Below are positions 8,164 to 17,900 of a stretch of 64,000 bases of DNA, one piece after another. Positions within the stretch are counted from its first letter, which is position 1. The number at the start of each line of letters is the position of its first letter. The DNA lies in NCBI RefSeq assembly GCF_000429225.1, contig NZ_KE386865.1, positions 38,985 through 102,984 of the forward strand. Reading direction: 5' to 3'. Source of the DNA: Actinomyces dentalis DSM 19115 (GTDB lineage: Bacteria > Actinomycetota > Actinomycetes > Actinomycetales > Actinomycetaceae). A program made the position numbers and the translations under genes. The notes under the pieces were generated by a model. The model was given only the letters and a program-made list of their open reading frames with translations. It was not told the DNA's origin and ran no database searches.

Positions 8164-8832
8164 ACTCCTCCTGCTGCGGCGACCGTCCCCGGTAGCGGTG
8201 ACGCGCCCCCCCTTCTGTCCGAGCACGAGCGCAGCGTCCTGGGCGTCGTCGTCTACTCCTGCACGGTGTCCTCGATCCGTCACGCCAAGGACGCCGACAG
8301 GGCCCCGTCCATGGCCGAGCGCGGCGAGATGCTGCGGATGAGCGCCGAGCGGGTGGCCGCCCTCGACGGGCTGGGGGCGCTGGCGGCCTCGGTGGGCGCC
8401 GACGCCGCCGCGGCCGCCGAGCCCTTCATGGGGGCGCTGGGCGACTTCGACCAGCGGCTGCGCCCGCTGGACTGGGCCGAGCGGCTGCTCAAGACCCACC
8501 TGGCGCTGGGGCTGCTGGCGGACTTCTGCCGGGCGCTGGCCGCGGGCCTGTCCGAGCCGCTGCGCAGCGGGCTGAGCGGGGCCCTCGTCGAGGACCGCTC
8601 CGCCCGCTTCGCGGCCGACGCGCTCGTGCCGGGCATCGACTCCGATCCGCAGCTGGCGGGCAGGCTGGGGCTGTGGGGGCGGCGCGTGGTCGGGGAGGAG
8701 ATCGGCACGCTCCAGCGCATGCTCGCCTCCTTCCCGCCCCTGCTCGACGGCGCCGCCGGGCTGGAGGACGTCCACGCGGTGCTCTCCGAGGGCGCCGTGA
8801 CGCGCATGCGGAGCCTGGGCCTGCGCGACTGA
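8161..8832 (+). CDS. Ferritin-like-fold protein (MiaE-related actinobacterial family)
   Basis: A 223-residue mostly helical protein of the actinobacterial ferritin-like family distantly related to the tRNA hydroxylase MiaE. Long amphipathic helices and acidic residues (LSEHERSVLG, SMAERGEMLRM, LGDFDQRL, VGEEIGTLQRML) fit a four-helix bundle, but I cannot confirm a complete di-iron ligand set. It is usually found beside a RhlE-type helicase and a DUF3107 gene, as here; the conserved neighbourhood suggests an RNA- or stress-linked role, which is inference. It is almost back-to-back with the convergent DUF3107 gene (12 bases). Confidence 0.75.
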   Translation: MTPPAAATVPGSGDAPPLLSEHERSVLGVVVYSCTVSSIRHAKDADRAPSMAERGEMLRMSAERVAALDGLGALAASVGADAAAAAEPFMGALGDFDQRLRPLDWAERLLKTHLALGLLADFCRALAAGLSEPLRSGLSGALVEDRSARFAADALVPGIDSDPQLAGRLGLWGRRVVGEEIGTLQRMLASFPPLLDGAAGLEDVHAVLSEGAVTRMRSLGLRD

Positions 8833-8844
8833 GGGCCGCGGGGC

Positions 8845-9060
8845 TCAGATGCCGAAGCCGACGCGGCGGGGCGCGGCCTCGCCGAGCTCGACGTAGGCCA
8901 GGGACCCGGCCGGCACGAAGACCCGGCGGCCCCTGTCGTCGGCGAGGGCGACGTCCTTCGTCGAGGCGCCGGCCAGGATCTCCAGGACCTCGTCCTGGCT
9001 CGCGGAGGTCTCGAGGCTCAGCTCGCGACCGGAGTGCTTGATGCCGATGGTGACCTGCAT
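8845..9060 (-). CDS. DUF3107 family protein (TB9.4-like)
   Basis: A 71-residue soluble protein with the family pattern MQVTIGIKHSGRELSLET at the start and YVELGEA near the end. Members are small beta-rich proteins of unknown function, found across Actinobacteria; the mycobacterial member is known as TB9.4. ATG at 9060 is preceded by AAGGAG four bases upstream. Convergent with the ferritin-like gene. Confidence 0.85.
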   Translation of the reverse strand: MQVTIGIKHSGRELSLETSASQDEVLEILAGASTKDVALADDRGRRVFVPAGSLAYVELGEAAPRRVGFGI

Positions 9061-9146
9061 GATGCTCCTTGGATTCGTCGTCGGGCGCGGCGGGGCGCGC
9101 CCGTGGCGCAGATCCTAGTGGCGCGCCGCCGCCCGGCGCTCGACGG

Positions 9147-9240
9147 TATCCTGTGGCCCCGCCGTCACCGGCGCGCCCCCGCCGCCCGGCGGGGGCTCTG
9201 CGAGGGGCCCCGGCCCGGGGCCCCGCCGTCCGAGAGGAGG
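9147..9240 (+). promoter_or_regulatory. Promoter and structured leader of the RNA repair gene
   Basis: A -10 box TATCCT (9147-9152) would give a leader of roughly 90 bases. The leader contains two successive perfect 10-bp hairpins: 9175-9184 with 9187-9196, and 9204-9213 with 9215-9224. The second ends seven bases before a strong Shine-Dalgarno sequence (GAGAGGAGG, 9232-9240). Such packing could affect initiation, but no regulator is known. Confidence 0.5.
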
Positions 9241-9247
9241 TGCGCAC

Positions 9248-11485
9248 ATGCGTACCATGTTCGTCCTGCGCGGGGCACCCGGCGCGGGCAAGTCGACTCT
9301 GATCCGCCGTCACCGCCTCGGCGACCTCGCCGTCGGCCTGGACGACTTCCGACGCCTGTTCTCGGCCACCTTCACGGACCTGGACGGCGCGCCCACCCTG
9401 TCCATGACCTTCGGCGCGGAGAAGCAGGTCGTGGCCGCCTTCAAGGCCGCCGTCGCCTCCCGGATCCGCCAGGGCGCCACCCTCCTGCTCGACTGCACCA
9501 ACCCCTCGCGCAAGAGCTACCGCGAATTCGCCTCGCTCGCCCGGCGCTGCGGCTACGAGGTCTACGTCGTCGACGTCCAGGGGGACCTGACCGACTCCGA
9601 GCTCATCGAGCGCAACGAGACCCGCCGCGGGGCCCTGGGCTACGTCGAGCCCCGGGTCGTGGCGGACATCGCCGCCCGGGTCCGCGGCGGCGCGGCCTCC
9701 GTGACCGAGCGGGTCGTGCGCCTCGACGACGTGCGGCGCCTGAACACGGTCGAGGAGATCGACGCCTCCGGCTACGAGCGCGTCGTCGTCATCGGCGACG
9801 TCCAGAGCTGCGCCGGCGCCCTGGCCAAGGTCAAGGACTTCTACGGGGGCTGGGACCCCGCCTCCCTGTTCGTCTTCGTCGGCGACCTGTTCGACCGCGG
9901 CCCCGACGCCGCGGGCGTCATGGACCTCATCGTCCAGGACGGGGCGGTGCCCGACAACGTCGTCCTCGTCGAGGGCAACCACGACGAGCACATGCGCATG
10001 CTCATCGGCGAGGTCCGCGCCGGCGGCTGGCCCGACACCCGCGCCTCGCGCGACCAGATCCTGGCCGCCGGGCGCAGCCGGGGCGAGATCCAGGCGCTCC
10101 TGGCGCGCATGGTCCCCCTGGTCGGCCTGCGCCTGGCCGGCGAGCACATCCTGATCACCCACGCCGGCCTGGACCCGGCCACCATCGACCGCATCGCCGT
10201 CGAGGGCGAGGACGGCCTGCTGGCCTGGGACCTCACCGAGGTCCCCATGCTCCAGCTCCTGCTCGGCTCCTCCGACCGCTCCACCGCCTTCCAGGGGCGC
10301 TCGAGCTACGCGCGCGCCGTCGAGGAGCGCCTGTCCCACCCGCGGATCCTCCAGGTCCACGGGCACCGCAACGGGGCCCGCTCCGAGGAGCCGGGGCCCG
10401 CGCACGCCGCGCCCAACGTGTACACCCTGGAGCACCGGGTCGAGGACGGCGGGCACCTGGCCGTCCTGGAGATCGGCGCCGACGGCGCGCGCACCCTGCG
10501 CGCCTTCGAGCAGGAGCGCGTCGAGCCCGTCGGCGCCGCCGCCGACCCGACCAGCCTCGTGTCGCGCATGAGCGCCCACCCGGAGGTGCGCGTGCGCCGG
10601 GTCGAGGGGCTGCCCGGCGTGCTCGCCTGCAATTTCACCAAGCGGGCCTTCGCCAAGGGCATCTGGGACGAGACCAGCTGCCGGGCCCGGGGGCTGTTCC
10701 TGCGCGAGGCCGACGACGAGGTCGTGGCCCGCGGCTACGACAAGTTCTTCAACATCGGCCAGGCCCCCGGCCCGGCGGACCTGGAGGAGGTCGTGCGCGC
10801 CGGGGCCGGGCGGCCCCTGACCGTGCGCCGCAAGTGGAACGGCTACCTCGGCATCGTCAGCGTCATCGACGGGCGGCTGCGCGTGTTCTCCAAGTCCGGC
10901 GTCACGGCCTACTCCGAGCACGCCCGCTCCCTCCTGGAGGCCCACCTGGGCGGGAGGGCCGACGAGCTCGCCGAGCGCATCGCCGAGGCCGGCGCCTCGC
11001 TCACCTTCGAGGTCATCAGCCGCCGCGACCCCCACATCATCGACGAGGGCGACGACAAGGTGGTGCTGCTCGACGCCATCCGCAACCAGGAGGACATGGT
11101 GCTGCTCGACGGGCTGCGCCGGGACCTGGCCGAGGACTTCGGCTTCGTCTGCCCGCCCGTGGAGGTCCTGTCGCCGGCCGCCGACGACGACGCCCTGGCG
11201 GCGCTGGCGCGGCGCGCCCGGCGGGCGGAGGAGAACCGGGAGGAGGGCTTCGTCATCACCTACGCCGACGGCGCCATGACCAAGTACAAGTCCGACTACT
11301 ACCGCGGGGTCAGGGCCTTCCGCTCCCTGCTGACCCGCCACCTGGCCGGCGGCCCGGTGCGCCTGGCGGGCCCCGGGGCGGACCTCATGCGCGCCTTCCT
11401 CGACCACGGCACCACGGAGGGCTTCATGGTCGAGGGCCTGCTGGGCCCCGTCGTGAACATCCCGGCGCTCGTCGCCTCCCTGTGA
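9248..11485 (+). CDS. Single-chain RNA repair enzyme: polynucleotide kinase, metallophosphatase and RNA ligase
   Basis: Predicted to heal and seal cut RNA (for example tRNA cleaved by a ribotoxin): the kinase phosphorylates the 5'-OH, the phosphatase removes the 2',3'-cyclic or 3' phosphate, and the ligase joins the ends with ATP. Residues 1-170 are a T4-Pnk-like P-loop kinase with GAPGAGKS (9-16), D32/D33 and DCTNPSRKSYR (from about 82). Residues 178-375 are a calcineurin-type phosphatase with GDVQ, GDLFDRG, EGNHDEH, ITHAG and VHGHR. Residues 400-745 carry Rnl1-like ligase motifs: KWNG with the adenylated lysine at 529, SKSG, FEVIS, EEGFVITY and KYKSDYYR. Domain order matches clostridial-type Pnkp, but the ligase motif resembles T4 Rnl1 and no Hen1 methyltransferase gene is adjacent. 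Substrate is inferred. Confidence 0.88.
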   Translation: MRTMFVLRGAPGAGKSTLIRRHRLGDLAVGLDDFRRLFSATFTDLDGAPTLSMTFGAEKQVVAAFKAAVASRIRQGATLLLDCTNPSRKSYREFASLARRCGYEVYVVDVQGDLTDSELIERNETRRGALGYVEPRVVADIAARVRGGAASVTERVVRLDDVRRLNTVEEIDASGYERVVVIGDVQSCAGALAKVKDFYGGWDPASLFVFVGDLFDRGPDAAGVMDLIVQDGAVPDNVVLVEGNHDEHMRMLIGEVRAGGWPDTRASRDQILAAGRSRGEIQALLARMVPLVGLRLAGEHILITHAGLDPATIDRIAVEGEDGLLAWDLTEVPMLQLLLGSSDRSTAFQGRSSYARAVEERLSHPRILQVHGHRNGARSEEPGPAHAAPNVYTLEHRVEDGGHLAVLEIGADGARTLRAFEQERVEPVGAAADPTSLVSRMSAHPEVRVRRVEGLPGVLACNFTKRAFAKGIWDETSCRARGLFLREADDEVVARGYDKFFNIGQAPGPADLEEVVRAGAGRPLTVRRKWNGYLGIVSVIDGRLRVFSKSGVTAYSEHARSLLEAHLGGRADELAERIAEAGASLTFEVISRRDPHIIDEGDDKVVLLDAIRNQEDMVLLDGLRRDLAEDFGFVCPPVEVLSPAADDDALAALARRARRAEENREEGFVITYADGAMTKYKSDYYRGVRAFRSLLTRHLAGGPVRLAGPGADLMRAFLDHGTTEGFMVEGLLGPVVNIPALVASL

Positions 11486-11551
11486 GGGGCGCCTCGCGGC
11501 CCTGCGCGCGCGCCGTCGGCGGGGGCGCCGGTTCGCGTCGCACCCGCGTGG

Positions 11552-11566
11552 TCTGATGGGCCCATG
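11552..11566 (+). promoter_or_regulatory. Possible leaderless start of adnA
   Basis: TCTGAT (11552-11557), a weak -10 match, ends six bases before the ATG at 11564, with no Shine-Dalgarno sequence. The distance matches the other leaderless starts in the window. Confidence 0.35.
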
Positions 11567-14500
11567 GACGACGACGGACGCCTCCCCCCGGTGCGGCTCC
11601 TGCCCCCCGTCGCGCCCGAGCCCCTCCCGGACCCGGACGCCTCGGGGCGGGAGGTGATCGGGCGGGTGGGGGCGGGCGCCGACGTCGTGGTCCTGGGGGC
11701 CCCCGGCACCGGCAAGACCTGCCTGGCGCTGCACCTGCTGCTCGACGCCGCCCGGCGGGGCCGCGACGCCCTGCTCCTGGCGCCCACCCGGGCCCGCGCC
11801 AACGCCCTGCGCACCCGCGCGGCGCGCCTGGCGCGGCCGGGCCCCGCCGACGGCGCCGTGAGGGTGCGCACCCCCGCCGGCTACGCCTTCGCGGTCCTCA
11901 CCGCCTTCCTCACCCGCCGCCCCGACCCGCTGCCCGCGCCGGTCCTGCTGGCCGGCGCCGAGGAGGACGCCGCGCTGGCGGCCCTCATCCGCCCCGAGCA
12001 GTGGCCGGGGCTGCCGCCCGAGGCCGTGGCCTCCCGGGCCTTCCGCACCGAGCTGCGCAACCTGCTGGCCCGCGCCGGGGAGCTGGGCGTGGGGGCCGGG
12101 GCCCTGGCCGCCCTGGGGCGCGAGCTGGACGTGCCCCTGTGGGGCCCGGCCTCCGCCCTCCTGCGCACCTGGGACGCCCAGGGCAGGCCCACCGCCGAGC
12201 GCCGCGGCGAGACCCGCCGGATGGACACCGCCCGCGTCCAGGACCGCGCCGTGGAGGCCCTGGAGGCGTGGGGGGCCCAGGGCGTGACCGGGGCCCGCCC
12301 CGTGCCCGACCTGGTCGTCGTCGACGACTACCAGGACTGCACCGCCGCCACGGCCCGCCTCCTGGCGGCCCTCGCCCGCCCCGACGCCGACGGCCGGCGC
12401 GCCCAGGTCGTGGTGCTGGGGGACCCGGACCTCGCCGTCGAGACCTTCCGCGGGGGCAGCCCGAGCCTGCTGGTGGAGGCCGAGGACCGCTCGGGCCTGG
12501 CCGCCGAGCGCCTCATCCTGCGCACCTCCCACCGCGGCACCCCGGCCCTGCGGGCCGTGTGGCGCGACCAGGCCGGGCGGATCCCGGTGACCGGCACCGC
12601 CTCCCACCGCCTGGCGCCGGGCGCGCCGGACGGCGCCGGGGGCGGTGCGGGCCCGGGCGATGCCCGGCCGGGCGGCGTGGAGGTCCTCGTGGCCTCCGGC
12701 CCCGCCCAGGAGGCCGCGCACGTGGCCCGGACGCTGCGCGGCGAGCACGTCCACCACGACACCGCCTGGGACGCCATGGCCGTCGTCGTGCGCTCGGCGG
12801 ACCGCGCCCGGGCCGTGGCCCGCGAGCTGCGCCGCCGCGGCGTGCCGCTGGCCACGACGACGCCGGCGGTGCTGCTGCGCGCCGAGAGCGCCGCCGGGGC
12901 CGTCCTGTCCGCGGCGCGGGCGGCGCTGGACGGGCGCCTGGGGGCGCAGGGGGAGCCGCCCGAGCGCGCCGCCGCCCTCGACCTGCTCACCGGCCCCCTG
13001 GTGGGCCTGAGCGCCCTGGACCTGCGCCGGCTGCGCCGCCGACTGCGCCGGGACCGGCCCGCCCCGGGCGGCCCCGACGAGAACCTGCTGGCCGCCCTGG
13101 CCTCGCCCGAGGCGGCCGGGGCCCTGGCCGAGGAGCTGGCGGGCGAGCCCCTGGCCGACCGGGCCGCGCGCCTGGTGGGCGCGGCCGGGATCGTGCGCGC
13201 GGCGCGCCGGGTCTGCCGGGGGGAGCCCGGCGGGGAGCCCCCGGCGCGCGTGGACGCCGAGGCCCTGCTGTGGGCGGTGTGGGACGCCTCGGGCTGCGCC
13301 GGGCGGTGGCGCGCCGCGGCCCTGGGGGCCGACGCGGGCGCCGAGCCGCTCCTGGCCGAGGCCGCCGAACGGGACCTGGACGTGGTCACCGCCCTGTTCA
13401 AGCGCGCCGAGGTGTGGGCCGAGCGCCACCCGGGGGCCGGGGCCGCCGCCTTCCTGGCCGAGCTCGACGCCGAGGTCCTGCCCTCGGACTCCGTGGCCCC
13501 CCACGGGTCGCGGCCCGGGGGAGTGGCCGTGCTGACCCCCGCCGGCGCCGTCGGCTCCCAGTGGGAGGTCGTGGCGGTCATGGGGGTGGGGCGCGACGCC
13601 TGGCCCGACCTGCGCCTGCGCGACACCATGACGCGCTCGGGCCTGCTGGTCGAGGCCGTCCTGGACCGCCTGGGCCTGGACGCCGCCGGCCGGCCCCGGG
13701 CCCGGACCGACCCCGCCTCCGCGCGCGCCCAGGTCCGCGCCGACGAGCGCCGCATGCTCCTGGCGGCGCTGACCCGCGCCACCCGCCGCCTGCTGGTCAC
13801 CGCCGTCGCCGACGAGGACAGCGCACCCTCCTCCTTCCTCACCCAGATCGCCCGCGCCGCGGGCGCCGACGTCGTCGACGTCGACGGGGCCCCCCTCGTC
13901 GCCCCCGACGTCGACGACCTGACCCTGCGGGGGCTGGTCGGCCGGCTGCGCCGCGCCGCGCTCGACGGCAACCTGCCGGCCGCCGGCCCCGTGGAGCGCG
14001 AGCGCGCCCGCCGGGCGACCCGGATCCTGGCGGTCCTGGCCGACGCCGGCGCGCCCGGGGCCGACCCCGCCGCCTGGGCGGGCTGGCAGGGGCCCACCTC
14101 GGACGCGCCCCTGGTGGCCCCGGGGCGGCGGGTGCGGGTGAGCCCCTCCGACGTCGAGGCCCTGCTGCTGTGCCCGCTGCGCTGGTTCCTCACCCGCGTC
14201 GGCGGGGGCGGGGCGACCTCGGGCGCCCAGATCCTGGGCGAGCTCGTCCACCGCCTGGCCCAGGAGGCGCAGCGGGACGGTCTGCGCGGGGCCGGGCTCA
14301 TGGCCCGCTTCGAGCAGTGCCTGCCCGAGCTGGCCTACCCGGACACGTGGCTGGGGTCGGTGCGCGCCGGGCGCGCCCGCGCCATGGTCGAGCGCCTGGA
14401 CGCCTACCTGGGCCAGGCCCCGCCCGTCGCCCGGGTCGAGCTGCCCGTGCGCGCCGCGCTGAACCTGCCCGACCCCGCCGGGGCGGGCCCGGCCCTGCCC

Positions 14501-14965
14501 GTCCTGGTCGCCGGGCGCATCGACCGCCTCGAGCACCTCGACGCGCCCGGCCCGGCCGGGAGCGCGGATCCCGGAGCCGGGCCCGGGTGCGGCCGGGTGC
14601 GCCTGATCGACTTCAAGACCGGCCGGCGGGTCCCCGCCGACCCGGCCCGCCACCCCCAGCTGGCCGTCTACCGCCTGGCCCTCCGGGCCCTGGGCTACGA
14701 GGTCGACGGCGGCGCCCTGGTCCTGCTGGGCAAGGAGCCGCCCAAGAAGAACCGGGGCGCCCCCGTCATGGCGCCGGCCGGGGCCGCCCTGGCCCCCAGC
14801 CCCGATCCGGACACCGGGCAGGACTGGGCCCGCGACATGCTGCGCGAGGCGGCGCTGGCGGCCACGGGCCCCGTGCTGGCGGCCCGCGCCAGCGAGCAGT
14901 GCCGCACCTGCCCCGTCAGGGACTCCTGCCCGATCCGGCCCGAGGGCCGCAGGGTCGTCGCATGA
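11564..14965 (+). CDS. adnA: AdnA-type subunit of the AdnAB helicase-nuclease
   Basis: One subunit of the heterodimeric motor-nuclease that resects DNA double-strand breaks in Actinobacteria. The 1133-residue product has an N-terminal UvrD-like motor and a C-terminal RecB-family nuclease. Walker A is intact (GAPGTGKT, about 45-52), but the Walker B box reads DDYQD instead of DEFQD and helicase motifs are poorly conserved, as expected for the weaker motor of the pair. The nuclease shows GRIDRLE (about 983) and LIDFKTG (about 1015), and four Cys able to bind an Fe-S cluster: one in LLLCPLRW (about 869) and three in CRTCPVRDSC (about 1112-1121). Its stop overlaps the adnB ATG by four bases. Confidence 0.88.
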   Translation: MDDDGRLPPVRLLPPVAPEPLPDPDASGREVIGRVGAGADVVVLGAPGTGKTCLALHLLLDAARRGRDALLLAPTRARANALRTRAARLARPGPADGAVRVRTPAGYAFAVLTAFLTRRPDPLPAPVLLAGAEEDAALAALIRPEQWPGLPPEAVASRAFRTELRNLLARAGELGVGAGALAALGRELDVPLWGPASALLRTWDAQGRPTAERRGETRRMDTARVQDRAVEALEAWGAQGVTGARPVPDLVVVDDYQDCTAATARLLAALARPDADGRRAQVVVLGDPDLAVETFRGGSPSLLVEAEDRSGLAAERLILRTSHRGTPALRAVWRDQAGRIPVTGTASHRLAPGAPDGAGGGAGPGDARPGGVEVLVASGPAQEAAHVARTLRGEHVHHDTAWDAMAVVVRSADRARAVARELRRRGVPLATTTPAVLLRAESAAGAVLSAARAALDGRLGAQGEPPERAAALDLLTGPLVGLSALDLRRLRRRLRRDRPAPGGPDENLLAALASPEAAGALAEELAGEPLADRAARLVGAAGIVRAARRVCRGEPGGEPPARVDAEALLWAVWDASGCAGRWRAAALGADAGAEPLLAEAAERDLDVVTALFKRAEVWAERHPGAGAAAFLAELDAEVLPSDSVAPHGSRPGGVAVLTPAGAVGSQWEVVAVMGVGRDAWPDLRLRDTMTRSGLLVEAVLDRLGLDAAGRPRARTDPASARAQVRADERRMLLAALTRATRRLLVTAVADEDSAPSSFLTQIARAAGADVVDVDGAPLVAPDVDDLTLRGLVGRLRRAALDGNLPAAGPVERERARRATRILAVLADAGAPGADPAAWAGWQGPTSDAPLVAPGRRVRVSPSDVEALLLCPLRWFLTRVGGGGATSGAQILGELVHRLAQEAQRDGLRGAGLMARFEQCLPELAYPDTWLGSVRAGRARAMVERLDAYLGQAPPVARVELPVRAALNLPDPAGAGPALPVLVAGRIDRLEHLDAPGPAGSADPGAGPGCGRVRLIDFKTGRRVPADPARHPQLAVYRLALRALGYEVDGGALVLLGKEPPKKNRGAPVMAPAGAALAPSPDPDTGQDWARDMLREAALAATGPVLAARASEQCRTCPVRDSCPIRPEGRRVVA

Positions 14966-17900
14966 GCGCCGCCCCGCCCCCCGGCCCCCGGGCCCTGGCC
15001 GAGATCCTCGGCGTGCCGCCCCCCACGCCCGAGCAGGCGCGCATCATCGCCCACCCGCTGACCCCCCTGCTCGTCGTGGCCGGGGCCGGCAGCGGCAAGA
15101 CCGCCACCATGAGCCAGCGCGTGGTCCACCTCGTCGTGCGCGGCGAGGTGCGCCCCGACCAGGTCCTGGGCCTGACCTTCACCCGCAGGGCCACCGCCGA
15201 GCTGGACCAGCGGGTGGCGGCGCGCCTGGCCCGCCTGGCCGGCTCCGGCCTGGTCCGCCTCGACGAGGAGGCCGGGGCCGCCATCGCCACCTACAACGCC
15301 TTCGCCGGCTCGCTCGTGCGCGAGCACGGCCTGCGCATAGGCGTCGACCCGGACTCCACTCTCATCACCGGGGCGCGCGCCTGGCAGATCGCCGTGCGGA
15401 TCGTCGAGGAGCGCACCGCGCCCCTGCCGGTGGACCGCCCCGGCGCCGCCGCCTCGGTCCTGCTGGCGATGGAGGGGGCCCTGAGCGAGAACCTGCTGAC
15501 CGTGGACGAGGCCGCCGAGCGCCTCGACGAGCTCGTCGCCCTCATGGAGGGCGTCGCGTCCGTGCGCGGGTGCAGGGCCCTGGTGCGGGGCGTGCCCGAG
15601 GCGCTGGGCAACCGCCTGGGCATGCTGGAGGCGGTGGCCGCCTACCGGGACTACAAGCGGCGCCACGCCCTGCTCGACTTCGGCGACCAGATCGCCCTGG
15701 GCTGCCGGATCGCCGAGGAGGCGCCCGAGGTCGCCCGGCAGCTGCGCGAGCGCCACCGGGCCGTCCTGCTCGACGAGTTCCAGGACACCTCCGTGGCCCA
15801 GATCCGCCTGCTGTCCGCGCTTTTCGCCGGGAGCGGGGTCACCGCCGTCGGCGACCCCAACCAGGCGATCTACGGCTGGCGGGGCGCCAGCGCCGGGGCC
15901 CTGGACGCCTTCCACGAGCGCTTCAACCCCGACGGCGCCGCCGGGTCCCCGGTCCTGCCGCTGTCCACCGCCTGGCGCAACGACCGGGCGATCCTGCGGG
16001 CCGCCAACGTCATCTCCTCGCCGCTGCGCCGCCGCGAGGCCCGGCCCGGGGACCCCGAGGCGGTCCGCATCCCCGTCGAGGAGCTGCGCGAGCGCCCCGG
16101 GGACGGCCCGCAGGAGGGGCGCGTCGTCGGCGCCTTCGTGCAGGACCCGCTCCAGGAGGCGCGCACCATCGCCGCCTTCATGGAGGAGCGGTGGGGCCCG
16201 GACGCCCAGATGGCGGTCCTGTGCCGCACCCGCGCCCAGATCGCCCCCATCGCCGAGGCCCTGGAGGAGCGGGGCGTGCCCTACGAGGTGATCGGGCTGG
16301 GCGGCATGCTCGACGTGCCGGAGGTCGCCGACGTCCGCGCCGCCCTGACGGTGGCGGCCGACCCCGAGCGCGGCGAGCGGCTCATGCGCCTGCTCACCGG
16401 CCAGGGCCTGGGCGCCGCCGACCTCGCCGCCCTGGCGGCGCTGGCCCGCGACCAGGTCCGCGCCCCGCGCCGCCGGGACGACGGCCGGGCCGGGGGCGGT
16501 CGGGCCGACGGCGCTGATGGGGCCGCCGGGGCCGGCCGGGCCGGTGAGACCGATGAGGACGCCGAGCGGGAGGCGCCGCTGCTGTCCGAGGCCATCGAGG
16601 CCCTGGCGCGCCGGGCGGACGCCGGCGACCGGTCCGCGCCGCCCGGCGCCCCGGGGCTCAGCGGCGCCGGCGCCCGCGCCGCCGTCCGCCTGGCCCGCGC
16701 CCTGCGGCGGGTGCGCGCCGGCCTGGCCCTGCCCCTGCCCGACCTGGTGGTCCTGACCGAGCAGGCCCTCGGCCTGGACATCGAGGTCGCCGCCCGGGTC
16801 GGCAACCCCCTGGGGCGGCGGGCCCTGGACCGCTTCCGGCAGGTCGCCGAGCAGTTCGCCGCGCAGACGGACCGCCCCGGCCCGGCCGGCTTCCTGGCGT
16901 GGCTCGACGCCGCCGAGGAGCGGGAGAACGGCATGGAGGCCCCCCGCGTCGAGCCCGAGCCGGGGGCGGTCCAGCTGCTGACCGTCCACGCCGCCAAGGG
17001 GCTGGAGTGGGACGCGGTCGCCGTCGCCGGCCTGGTCGAGCAGGTCTTCCCCTTCTACCGCGTCCGGGCGCGCGAGGACCTCGCCGTGGCGGACAGGGGG
17101 TGGATGACCGACGCGCAGGAGCTGCCCCACCCCCTGCGGGCCGACGCCCGGACCCTGCCGCCCTTCGCCCCGCTCGCGCGCGCCGCGGCCGGACTCGAGG
17201 CCCCGGCCATCAAGGACGCCTGGGAGGAGTACACCCTGGCGCTGGGCCGCTTCGCTCTGGCCGAGGAGCGCAGGCTGGCCTACGTCGCCCTCACCCGCGC
17301 CCGCCACGACCTGCTCCTGACCGGCTCCCACCTGACCGGGCGGGCGACGGCGCCGCGCCCCATGTCCCGCTTCCTGGCCGAGCTCGTGCGCCGGGACCTG
17401 GTGGACGCCTACGGGCCGGGCCTGCAGGACTACGACGAGGACCTGCCCAACCCCCTGGTCGCCTCCGGCGCGACCGGGACCTGGCCGCCGCCCGAGCCCG
17501 ACGGCGTGCAGGGGGTCCGCCGCCGGGCGCGCCGCCGGGCCGCCGCCCAGGTCGCGGCGGCCCGGGCCGCCGGGGCCGGGCTCGGGGGCGGGCCGGCGGG
17601 CGCGGACCCCGTCGCCGACCAGTGGGAGGCCGACGCGCGGCTGCTGCTGGCCGAGCGCTCGCGCGGCCGCGGGCGGACGCCGTCGGTGCGCCTGCCCGAC
17701 CACCTGCCCGCCACCAGGGTCGACGACCTGCGCGCCGACCGCGGGGCCTTCGCCCTCGACCTGCGCCGCCCCCTGCCGCCCGAGCCCAGCCCGGCCGGGC
17801 GCCTGGGCACCGTCTTCCACGACGCCGTCGCCCTGCGCCTGGCGGCCCGCGGCCAGCTGCTGACCCTGGCCCAGGCGGGCGTGCCCGACACCCTCGACCC

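Noticed and set aside
9061..11485. Hen1 methyltransferase partner of the RNA repair enzyme
   Set aside because: Searched the neighbouring genes by motif; none has a methyltransferase GxGxG with the Hen1 metal motif.
8489..14653. Very long minus-strand open frame opposite the RNA repair and adnA genes
   Set aside because: It is a shadow of high-GC coding sequence: no start signal, Gly/Arg/Ala/Pro-biased composition and no recognisable domain, while the plus strand has complete enzyme motifs.
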